This document shows positions 1-15,907 of a stretch of 64,000 bases of DNA, piece after piece. How positions within the stretch are numbered: the stretch's first letter is position 1; every line of letters starts with the position of its first letter. The notes under the pieces were generated by a model, which saw only the letters and a list, made by a program, of their open reading frames with translations, was not told the origin of the DNA and searched no databases. Position numbers and translations under genes: made by a program. The stretch is from Kryptolebias marmoratus (taxonomy: Eukaryota; Chordata; Actinopteri; Cyprinodontiformes; Rivulidae), in contig NC_051438.1 in assembly GCF_001649575.2 (NCBI RefSeq), forward strand, positions 23,668,816 to 23,732,815, written 5' to 3'.

Positions 1-1028
1 CTGCATGTTTTACACAGAACATTCAGCACTAAACACAGAGATGTTGATAGTTTACCACATGAAGATTTACGTCTGCTGGAGCAGCTCTTTTATTCGTTCG
101 ATGAGTTTCGTCATGAAAAACCTGGACTTTATGTTCAGTAGAAAAGGAGAGAGAGACTTCTTCCTCCTCCTCAGGGCTTCGATTTAGGAACAACAGTCAT
201 CTGCTGATCAGCTGAAAACCTCCAGACACCCAGAGACCTCAGAGCTGAACAGCAAACTTTACAGCTGTCATAAAGAAAAGTAAAAACAAAAGTCTATAAT
301 GTCATTTTTAGCTAAATCTGGTGCTTTAAACCCATATCATCTCCATCAGTCTATTTCTTTAACTTGTTTTCATGAATTATTACAATAAGACGACAAATTA
401 TTGTAAATATAAATGTTTTTAATTGCTTCTTTTGTCTATATTAGTTAACTCTTCATCTCTAATATCTAATAAGAAGCTTTAATAACACAATTTAACTTGT
501 GTATTTTTCTGTAATAGTAGTAAAAAATCCACCATCGTTGCAGCCTGGAGCCATCTTTCTTAAGTTTTTAACGTTTACAAAAGCACTAACGTTGTCTAGT
601 CGTTAAATAAATCTTGTTTAAATATGTTTCCTCCGCTCTACTGAAGGAAACCCCATCACTGCGGTTCAAGCAGAACTTTAAAGTAAAGCACAAAGTCTGG
701 GAAATGATCCTGGTCCTCTTCAGATACGAAACCAGACACACAACTGGAGGAATGTGAGCAGAAGCGAAAACACACCGAGGATCCCACACTTCCTCCTGAA
801 ATTCAAGGAAACTCGTAACAATCCAGCTGTTTCCCAGAACCAGTCAAACTTCAGTGGATCTCTGGTGGGATCATCTCTCCGTCCCGTTCGGGCGTGTTTT
901 TGTTTCCGGACTAAGACTTGACAAGTTGTTCTGGGTTGTTTGTGGTGGTCAGAGTAAGAGGGAGGGATTGGCCGTCGTTTCTTCTTCTAATGTTCTTCTA
1001 GGAGCTGCAGGATGATTCCTCAGAGCTA
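1..1028 (-). other. slc30a9 3' untranslated region and downstream flank
   Basis: This stretch follows the slc30a9 stop codon at 1029-1031 and has no coding signal. A minus-strand AATAAA (TTTATT at 88-93) is a possible polyadenylation signal, so much of the stretch may be 3' UTR. The short frames here look like chance. Confidence 0.5.
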
Positions 1029-4000
1029 CTACAGAATCTCCAGGTCTACATGACGAACCTCCGGGTTACGTTGCTGCGAAGACAAGAAACAGTCACTAAA
1101 TCTTACTTCAGGTGTCTTTTAAATACTTTTCTTTTTACCATCTATTCATTACATTCTGCTCAGCAGTAAAAACAAGTTTCTTGGTTTTAAAAAATAAAGA
1201 CTTTGATCCCACCTTGAGTTCCTTCTCCAAGCGGTCCACCTCGGCTCCCAGCGTATCGATGATGTTCTCCCCGTGTTTCAGCATGAAGTTCTCCAGCTCT
1301 TCAGGTGTTCTCACCTGCTGAATTTCCTGCAGACGCAATCAAAACACACACATACTGGACATCAGCCACTTCCAAAACGTATCTTACAAAGGTTTGCAAC
1401 CCTCTAGATCACGTGTCAAACTGTTCAGATGTCTTCATGCTGGTTTAAATAAAAGACTTGTGGACATGCTGCTGGAGGACTTGATGAATTGGTGAAGAGG
1501 TAATTAAACCATTTGAATCAGGTGCGTTGGAGCAGAAAAACCTAAAACTTCCAGGACAGCAGCCCTCGAGGCCTGGAGTCTGACACCCCTGCTCTAGATT
1601 TAATGTATCTATGTTGCCTTCGATCTCTTCATGTATTCATTCTGCTCTGGAAACAACAATTATGGTGCCGTTTCCTTCATACAGCAAGATTTCTCCAGAC
1701 TCTGTCGTCAGCAGACTTAAATTGTTTTTCCAAGGCTAAGATATTGTTTTAAAAACATCTGTAGTGTAGTCAACTTATGACGGTGTGAATAAAAAAGAAC
1801 AACTAATACATGTACCATATGTGGGCATTTTTAAAAACACGGTTTGCCTCACTCAGTTCTTAAAGAATCAAAATCCATCAGGACAACACCATTTACAAAA
1901 TAAACACATTTCTTTAAGGCTCAACGATTCAATACATAATCCAGTGAAGGTCAGACCTGAGTCAAAACAGAGGAAACCACCTGGGAAGAGTTATTCCCTT
2001 TTTTTTCTGAAGAAATCCATAAAACTTTATTTAAAAAGCTTCTAAAACCAGAACTTTTTATAGCAAAACTTAAAGCTGCTCTCCAAAATAAAAGCAGGTA
2101 AAAATCTAAATAAAATGCTTCAGCACAGGCAACTAAAATGTATTATTGTTCACATATTTGACTTCAACATAAGTAGACAGAGTGATGAGATGTTTAAACT
2201 GTCTGTGTGTCACAATGACAATAAAAAAAGGAACAGGGTACAGTTTGAATCAAAAGTAAATAAAATAAGAAAAGAAAAAGGATTGTATTTTGAGAATACA
2301 GAGATGTACAGTAAATTAAAAAGTAAAAACTTACATTAAGGATTAGGTCAATGTCTTGTTTTTCCAGATAAGACCTCGTCACCACCCGGCCGTCAAAGTC
2401 AACCTCAGCCTTGAAGCGAACTTTACTCAGACCCATATCCGTGGCCTTCACATCGTGGATGGCTCTGCTCACAGAAAAATAAAGCCTTGGTACGAAATCT
2501 CCCCAAAACATCACTTCTACGCAGGATTTCTGCTGCATGAAGTGTTCAATACGTGACGGAGGAGATAAAGTGAACAAAAACTCTGGATGATTGTTCACAG
2601 TTTAACACGGACAGTTTCCTTTTAAAGAACCAAACACGAGGAATACATTTTACTGCTCTCTGTCTCTTAAATCTATTAAGTTAAGGAAATAATCAGCAGA
2701 TAAAAACCATTATCAAATTGGCTGTCAGGAAGGTTGTTGTGTTTGTCTTCTTGCTGACCTTACAGCTGGATCGTTCTCCAGGAACTCTGTAAGCTTCTGC
2801 ACACGCTCCGCCTGTATGGAGCGTCCCAGCAGCGCCTCGGTGTTGGTGTAGATCAGGAAGGCTGAGACAGTGCCCAGCAGCGTGCCCACGCCGAGAGAGC
2901 CCAGACTGTCATAGTACGGGTTACCTGAAACCACCAACAAACTGTGATGTGGAAGAGCCAGCACTGAAATGAGTCTCACTAACATGAGATGAGATTGTCC
3001 TGCTAGAAGTGTGCTCTACCAGGTGTAAGAGAAGTGCAGACAGGGCTGGAAGGACTCAGGAGAACAAACAGATCTTTGTTTACCTGTGAGTGAGGTGAGC
3101 CCCATGCAGCCAGCAGCCAAAATGACTCCAAACACGGCAGCAGCATCTTCCAGCAGCACCACGTTGGTGCTGGGGTCTCGACTCTGCATTACTGCACAAA
3201 ACCATACAGGACATCAAATCAGCTTGTTTTAGGTGACTCTGTTTGCAAACAGTGACGTTAGTATTAGGGATGGGGTTTTTGAATTTGTCAGGTAATTTTC
3301 CCTTTTTGTATTAATATTCAACAACATTTATATTTATTCATTTTCACCGGTCCAATGAATCAATGTGGACGCTCTAATCCTTTCAAAATAAAACACAATG
3401 ACTGTAAGAGGCAGGGACGCTTCGAGCTGTTTCTCTTATTTATTTTCCTTCAGGAGGTGGGAGGCAGTACCACCTCCCTTTTCCAGCACACCGACTGGAA
3501 AAGCCTTGTTAGGAAACATCATGGCGTGTTTTTACCAGGTACCAGTGTTAAAAAAATACAAACCAAAAGACATTCCTGATGGTTTCATAGCTAACATAAG
3601 GTTTTGTTTTACTACCATGATGGAAGGTGTATTTACTGTGGTATAGAGTCCACGCAGTTTATCACAAACACTTTATTACTTGAACAATATGTTAACACGT
3701 CCTTGTGGCAGATTTCAGCTGCACATACCATATTCATAAAACGATATCCCTTGCTGGCGGGCGCTCTTCTTGATCTCATTAATTGCAACTAGTAAGGTGG
3801 CTGAGAAGGAAAAACAAAAGGATGTTTCAACTCAAAACGTCAAATCTCAGCTGAAATGTTCAAAGTTTATGATGTGGAACCAACCTCCTTCAGACACCAG
3901 CGAGCCCGCCAAAATACAATAAGCCTGGAAGAGTCAAACCTACACGTTGGTATTTTATAATAATATATTCTGATAAAACAACAAGAGCGGTGCAAACACT

Positions 4001-7000
4001 TACCCACAGCAAAGACTCAATGGGCTCCGGGTGCAGCAATCCCATAATACCGTGATACCAGGAGAGACCTGCTCCCATCATAAAAATACCTACTCCACTG
4101 ATCAGAGAGGCGATGTAGCGCATATTGGTAAAACCATAACTGAGAAGAGCAAGAGTCAACATTCAGGTTAATCATATTTACATGTACGCACTCTGTGTGG
4201 TCCTAAACATTTATATTTAAAGGGAAAAAGTAGGGTAACTATCACAAACCTCCCAAAGGTTTTTATTTAACCATAATTATTCTGCATCAACAGGTTTACG
4301 TTTGCAAATCTGCGTGGTAACTGGTTTAAGTTCATTATTTCCGCCTTTTGGTGACCGGGTGGGCCTAAAAGCAGCACAGCCGGGCGTGGTGCTTACGGGT
4401 GAATGGCGTCCGGGTTGCGAACAGACTGGCTGATTCCCAGCGCGAGCAGGGCCTGGTTGCAGGTGTCAGCCAGGGAGTGGATGGCCTCTGAGAACATGCT
4501 GGCTGATCCAGTGTAGACCCAAGCCAGAAGCTTGAAGAAGAAATTCAACCCATTGCTGAAGACGAGAAGAAAACACACAACGGAATCAAGAGCTGGAAAC
4601 TGAAAGTGATGCTTCAAACCAGTTTTACACTCTGATGAAAGGTTTGCTGAACTTGTTGAATCCTGTGAGTTCGTGTGTTCATGTGACTCCACACGTCCTC
4701 TAACACAATCACCCTAATCTAACGGCCAACATGTGACACCGAGTTCCCATTCCCCACCCACCGCATTCCTTTTAAAAACTCGAGTGTCTCTGAGGTGGTG
4801 TCAAACCGAGTGCAGGGAAAAACCTTTAGAGAATCTGACAAAGAACAGCGCATTGGTAACGTCTTCAGACAACTTTCCTTTTGTTATATTTAAGTTTGTT
4901 GTTAAACTGAATATTTTTGTACAGATTTATCTACATACGGTTTTGTGCAGCAACAAAAACAGCTGGAAAACATCAGTAACCAGCTGTTCTTCTCTTTAGA
5001 GATGATCTGCTGTTTTTCCTTTGTTCAGTAAATCTACTTTGGGACAAGTTTACTGGAGTCAAACTGTAGGAAGGTCAGAGTGAACGCTTATACAAGTAGG
5101 GCATGATTTCTGACATCCTTACGGACACTTAAACGTGAGACCTTACTGTGAACAGACACTTTTAGTTCCTGTGTGTCTAATTATGAGACAAATTCATGGT
5201 AAAAACCACACAAACTGTAGAAACGAGGGAGTTCGAGAAGAGTGGGAAAACTTACATGCAAATGGCAACCATGACCACCTTCCCTGGACCCTGAAGAAAT
5301 GTTGTTCTCTTGCCTGATCGTGGCTTCATGAAACAAAAATATTATAATCAGTAAATAAGGCACCACTTATCAGCAGATAAACACAGCTTGTCAGTCATTT
5401 TGGTGGATAATGGTTTCACAGTAGTTACATCGATTTAGACATTTCATACTGTTTATATTTAAAGTTTCTGCCCTGCTTTCACTAATAATGCTCTCTGGAT
5501 GGATGTTCTGGCAAAACAAGCCAGCAGAGTACAGAATATACCATGACATACCAGACAGGTGAAGTACAGTCCTGCCACTAAAATAACAGCATCGTACAGT
5601 AAAGAGAGGGGACCGCATGAATGTAATTGTCATACAGTTGCTGTGACCCCTGTAACGGAGACAAAGGTCACACAAACACAACCAGCTGCGGTGATGGAAA
5701 TGTTTTTCTTCACATGAGGCAGAGAATAAGTCGGGTTATCACAGAGCAGCGGCAGACCTTCTCACCTTAGTGTTTCCCCAAAAGTCTTTGTATTCTTTCA
5801 ACAGCTGCTGGTTCCGAAAAATATCTGCCAGTCAGAAGACAAATGGTACAAGTTTTACTATTTCTTAGCAAGTTAATTCACCACAACACACACAAAAAAA
5901 AGAGCTAAAATAACAGCTAGAAGACAAATCTGTACTTGAAGATGTTACACAAAAAAGAGAACTTAAACAACTGTCAAATTTAACTTATTTTTATTTTATT
6001 TGTAGTTTAAACTTCTGTTAAGGAAAATAATTAAAGAAAACAGAGTTTCGCTCAGCCAGAGGGAGGGAGCAAATAAAGAACCAAAAATATATGTTATATG
6101 GATTTTACTCAAAGTTTAACTGCCTTATTGCCTCCAGAATGAAGCTGTTGTACAGTAAGTTGTTTCATCTTCATTGCCATAGTTACTGAGCTGGTTGTAA
6201 TAACTTTAGCAGTACTGTCATGTATCAGTAAAGTAAAGAACCAAGGACTGAGCACACATCCATGAGGGATCCCTGTGTTCAGTTTGATGGGGTGTAATGC
6301 CAGCATGTACTGCTGACTGTCTGTTGACACTTGGTATTATGATTAACAAAACATGGTAAATGTTTAAGTTTAAATCTTTAACTGTTTTTAGTTCAATGTT
6401 AAATAATAAGACTAAATGTAAAAAATGCAGCAAGATGTTGATTAATTTCGCTAAATGACACCATTGTTCTCCAGAGGACATTATTGCTTTTTATGTCCAA
6501 TAAAAAGCAAAACCAAGGAGTGAAATGAAAATCTTACTCTCTTGGTATTCCCGCTCCACCTCTTTTCGGAGATTCCTCTCTCGGCCCAGAGCTTCGTGGC
6601 TCCCCCATACATCTAGTGCTCTAAAGTGCGGACAGAAAATGGGCTCGATTACCAGACAAAAGAGAAAATAGGTATCTGAGTGGCGGTTTAAAGAATAACT
6701 TGTTCAGAGACAAACTGTGATGTGAAGTAGAAGAGTTTAACACTAACTTGGCCTCAACGTCTGAACGCAAAAACACAGTGAAAGCCTCTGTGTCGTCATG
6801 AGGGCTGCGCCTTCGGATCTTACGGAGCTGCTCCAAATCACTGTGAGTGTGGAGAGAGGGAGAGAGAGGGGGGGGGGCGGAAGGCAAAGACACGTGAATA
6901 AAGCCGAGTTTAGCAGTGACAGAAAGTTTTCAGAGGAGCTAATTAGAACAGCATGCTTACTTATTAACCCACAAAAATCTGCCCTGTAGTTAAATCCAGG

Positions 7001-8158
7001 AACGCAGACAGACTCTTTACTCAGTCTGCTCAGCATCCAGCATATAAAGATAAATGTTTTTACATCATAAAAAAAAAACAAAATGTGAAACAAAGAGAAA
7101 GAGGAGTTACCTTGGCTTGAGGCAAAACTCATTCATGGCTCTGACTGCAGTGATGAAGTTGTTCTGAGTGTATTTGGCTCCATATTCCCTTTTCTTGAGG
7201 ACAGCTCGGACTGTGTGGAACAAAAGCAGATTTATTCAGAAAAGGTAACAATCTAATGACCAAAACAACAAAAAAAAACAGTTTATATATTAGGAAAATA
7301 ATCCAAACCACTAGTTACCTTTGACTTGAATTGTCTCAGCTTTCGTCAGGCCTTGAGGCGGTTTACCTAAGATGGCAAAGATTTTAATTTAATCAGCGCT
7401 ACCTAAATTTAGAGGAACTTTTCAGGGATAAACTTTTACAAAAACTATTAAATTCTCGTCATATATATATTTTAAGTGTTCAAGTTCTAGGTTTTGTTAT
7501 ATGTTTTTAATTGAGTTAAGTAACTCTGTTACAGTTTTGCTACATAGAAAACACTTATTGGCCCAAAATAATATTTAACAAAGAAATTGTGTTGTATGCC
7601 TGGCATTGGCTGCCCTCATTTGTAAAGATCGGTATGGGCCATAGGAAAAAATAAAATGGTGGACCACTATGTGATGCGGTCAATCTTAAAGTGGATCAAT
7701 GAAACCCCTGCAGTTCACATCCAACTACCACAGGACATGGAAACATTCAGGTTTACCTGGGGTGACTTTAGCTGCACTCGACCCAACCTTTTCTGATGGA
7801 GGAGAGCGGCCCGGCTGTGGTTTTGGGGGATCATCTTTACTGTTGCCAGAAGAAGAGCAGTACTGGACATTACCCAAGCCCAAGGAGGCAACCCGGGAGT
7901 CTGGAAGGCTGAGCCATAAGCTGTGCATGCCTCCGCTCTGGCAACCTGTGCACCACAGTGTTTTAACAGCTCGCCTCTCGTACAGATCAGGTTTAAGGTG
8001 AGATCAGAGCAGAGATTAACAGTCAGAGCTCCCAGAGGAGCCAGCTCACCGTGACACGGCTGCGGGAACCTGAAGGACCGATGGGACAGATGGGATCTGT
8101 GCTGCAGGGACACTCTGCAGAAGACTTGCCATGGTCTGTGGGCCAGGCTGGGGAACAT
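1029..8158 (-). CDS. slc30a9: Proton-coupled zinc antiporter SLC30A9 (ZnT9), 17 coding exons
   Basis: Mitochondrial zinc exporter of the cation diffusion facilitator family. Coding exons in transcript order: 8158-8050, 7945-7757, 7366-7319, 7210-7111, 6840-6748, 6620-6538, 5824-5766, 5323-5256, 4555-4397, 4139-4004, 3924-3885, 3800-3729, 3191-3084, 2924-2759, 2464-2335, 1326-1213, 1073-1029. All splice phases agree and give 572 codons, close to the human length of about 568. The N-terminus (MFPSLAHRPWQVF, rich in Arg/Ser/His) looks like a mitochondrial presequence. A charged block with DLEQLRKIRRRSPHDD lies near residues 149-175. The membrane domain spans about 240-440 and includes GPGKVVMVAIC and the TM2 HSLAD motif (H276, D280). 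The TM5 region reads LLEDAAAV, so the second HxxxD expected in typical zinc exporters seems absent, as in other ZnT9 proteins from memory. The tail ends in RNPEVRHVDLEIL. The ATG has A at -3. The gene lies in tandem behind gsr on the same strand. Confidence 0.96.
1410..1591. mobile_element. hAT-type miniature element (182 bp) with 8-bp target duplication
   Basis: Both flanks carry the identical 8-mer CTCTAGAT (1402-1409 and 1592-1599), the target-site duplication length of hAT transposons. The left end reads CACGTGTCAAACT. The right end, reverse-complemented, reads CAGGGGTGTCAGACTC, so the termini match apart from a 2-base gap. The right half (TTGGAGCAG, then CCCTCGAGGCCTGGAG) resembles a very common teleost non-autonomous hAT repeat and also resembles the element at 44408-44578. 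It sits in the slc30a9 intron between exons 1326-1213 and 2464-2335. It has no coding capacity. Confidence 0.85.
6110..6330 (-). mobile_element. Degraded LINE reverse-transcriptase fragment
   Basis: The minus-strand translation contains NTGIPHGCVLSPWFFTLLIH, which matches the reverse-transcriptase signature NTGxPQGCVLSPxLFTLxTxD of teleost non-LTR retrotransposons (L2/Rex-like, clade not assignable). The catalytic FADD region that should follow is not recognisable, and Q is replaced by H. It is a short dead fragment in the slc30a9 intron between exons 6620-6538 and 5824-5766. Confidence 0.75.
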
Positions 8159-8712
8159 CCTCGATGCTGAAGTGCAGAAATGTGCTGGGCAGAATCACAA
8201 ACGTTCCGGTCACTTTCGAGTTATCATACCACTAGTCAACTTAACCTCCTCCCTGTCTCCTGACAGATTAACGCTGGCAAATATCCTCTCAGGTTCAGAC
8301 AGTATTATCAGTCAGAAACGTTAGCATGGATTAAAAACAAACATGCATCTGAAACACAGATGACATGTATGTCAAACTAAGGGAAACTACTAAAATGACT
8401 GTCACTCGATCGGTCAAAACCGCTTGACTAAAGCCGACTCCGTCCCACAAAACCAGTTGAATGACAAGCCAGACATTCAGCTAACTACTAGCATGTTAAG
8501 CTAACGCTAAGTGCTTCATAAAATGTAAATTTACATAAAAGTAGCTACTAGGTGCAATTAGATCAAGTTGCTGTGACACATAAATACCTTTTTACGGTGA
8601 TTCTGATTGTTCATAATCGGTGCCCATTCTGAAAATCTACAGTAAAGTGCTCATAACACCGCCGCTAATTCTACAAACACAGACCCACGTGACCCGTTAC
8701 GTCAAAGTGACG
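8159..8712 (-). promoter_or_regulatory. slc30a9 5' untranslated region and promoter region
   Basis: This is the sequence upstream of the slc30a9 start codon. About 530 bp upstream lie a CACGTG E-box (8686-8691) and a CRE-like TTACGTCA (8697-8704), followed by TGACGC. I cannot see a TATA box or place the transcription start. The motifs are seen directly; their use is inferred. Confidence 0.45.
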
Positions 8713-8714
8713 CA

Positions 8715-8815
8715 AACTCTTCTTCTTAAAAATGGAGTTTATTAGCGGTCGTGAGCCAACTTAAAGTCTCATTATCGCCACCTACTGGTCTGCAGTCAGG
8801 ATCAGTACGTAAACA
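8715..8815. repeat. Fragment of a common teleost interspersed repeat
   Basis: The run around GGAGTTTATTAGCGGTCG and TATCGCCACCTACTGGTCTG resembles a repeat I recall from many fish genomes; its class is unknown to me. It contains a CTCF-like core on the minus strand at 8776-8788 (CCAGTAGGTGGCG). Confidence 0.5.
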
Positions 8816-8947
8816 GGACAAAATGTAAACAGAAATGAGATTATATTCCATATTTTAGTCTTCTTTAAATATTTAAAGGTCATCTGATTTAATGTCTTCA
8901 CGTTTACTAATCCCAATAATGTAGGATATGTAATATGAAAAGGCTGG

Positions 8948-8950
<3 letters not shown>

Positions 8951-8992
<42 letters not shown>
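8951..8992. repeat. (TA)n microsatellite, about 21 units
   Basis: This is an uninterrupted TA dinucleotide run between the slc30a9 promoter and the gsr 3' end. Confidence 0.97.
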
Positions 8993-8996
<4 letters not shown>

Positions 8997-8999
8997 ATG

Positions 9000-10189
9000 T
9001 CTATTTTTTACTTTTGAAAGAGCCATAGTTTGTTGTTATTTCAGGGTGGTATTGATCACTAGTTCTCCAGTCTTTTAAAGTTTGTCTTTGAATGAGAACT
9101 AAGTGACAAATACAAAAAATAAAACATTCATCTGAAAATTAATAGGAACTAGAATAAAAAAAGCAAAAACAAAAACAACCACAGCCAAAAAAACAAGTGG
9201 CTCCTTAAAAATATATTTTCTTTGCACAATATTTTACATTGAAATCTATCAATTTAAACTTAAAATTTCACTATATTTAAATTTTCTTAAATGTTATGTA
9301 AATAGCATATAAAATGGCAAGTGTTATCAAGATTGTTTGTCTCAAGAGATTATATAAAGAATCAAGTGATTACCTCTTTGTGTTTTTAATAATTTACTTC
9401 ATATTTCATAAGAAGATAAAATTTTGCATGAAAAATAGGAAACATCAAGAAAATATAAAAGTTAAAAACCATGTATGATTACACCAGAAACCTCTGCAAG
9501 GATACAACATTCATACAATGTGCAACTGAACAGAAGTCACCTATTAGGTTACAGCTGGATTATAGTTAGATTTTTATTAGCAACTAAAAAAAGCTTCATC
9601 ACTGCTCATCAAACCAGTAAAGGGTTTGTTTATTTAACATGTGAGATTGTTAGAATGTATTTTGAAGTTCCTTAAGTCGGATCAGGTATTCATCTCCCCC
9701 TGCTTAAATAAAAGAAGTGCTTCAGTCTTTGCCCAACCCAGATCAGTTAGAACCACACAAAGAGAAGGGCTATTTGACACTGAAGCAACAAGAGGAGCTG
9801 ACACCAAATATGCAGACAATGATCCCAGTGCTTCAGAAGAAATTGGCTCTTTTAGAGCAGTACAGTAGAAATGCATCATGACTCTGTGTGTAGTGTTTTA
9901 AGGTTTGACAAATGACTAACAAGTCAAACACACTGTCTACAGTCTCTTAATCATCGTACCTGCAGAGGTTTTACTAAACTGAATTCAGAGTTTTCAACCA
10001 GCATTCAAGACCTACATTACAATTCCAGAGGGCCAAATTTCAGTCAATTAAAATAAAAAAGTCAAAGCAAATGATCAAATAAGGTCCTTTAAAGGATAGA
10101 AAGTGTAAGTAGATTCATAAAGCAAGTCGTTGAGCCTGGAGGAGCGACTCAGTCCTGATGAAACCAAGATGGCAGGAGTCGAGTTTGCA
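9000..10189 (-). other. gsr 3' untranslated region and intergenic spacer
   Basis: The stretch is AT-rich with no coding signal. Two minus-strand AATAAA hexamers (TTTATT at 9629-9634 and 9573-9578) lie about 560-615 bp after the gsr stop and are candidate polyadenylation signals. The spacer to slc30a9 is therefore under 1 kb. Confidence 0.5.
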
Positions 10190-15640
<5,451 letters not shown>

Positions 15641-15784
15641 CAGGGAGAGACCTCATTTATAAACCCACAGCGGTGTGAGCGTGAGGTCACCTGTGGACCA
15701 ACCCCTGGATTACATCAGCTGAAGATGGATGTTTACTTCATGGTATAGCTGCATCTTTGGGATCTCTGTGAGAGCTGCTGCCAG

Positions 15785-15907
15785 ATGACCAGGGGACCCC
15801 GCCATGAAGCCTGTCAGCTATCAGAGCGTGCCGTCATCTGTGAACGGTGGCCATCCAAATCTGGCGGTGGAGCATCTATTAAATACCCCGAAAGTGATGT
15901 ACTGTGA
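15785..15907 (+). promoter_or_regulatory. Upstream ORF overlapping the zinc-finger start codon
   Basis: An ATG at 15785, 19 bases before the main start and out of frame with it, opens a 40-codon frame that ends at TGA 15905-15907, inside the main coding sequence. A second, 7-codon uORF runs from 15725 to 15748. If both lie in the transcript they would be expected to lower initiation at 15804. Their presence is seen; the effect is inferred. Confidence 0.5.

Noticed and set aside
7715..8158. Single 147-codon minus-strand frame as one exon
   Set aside because: Only its first 36 codons are slc30a9 exon 1; the rest reads through the intron and the next exon in the wrong frame.
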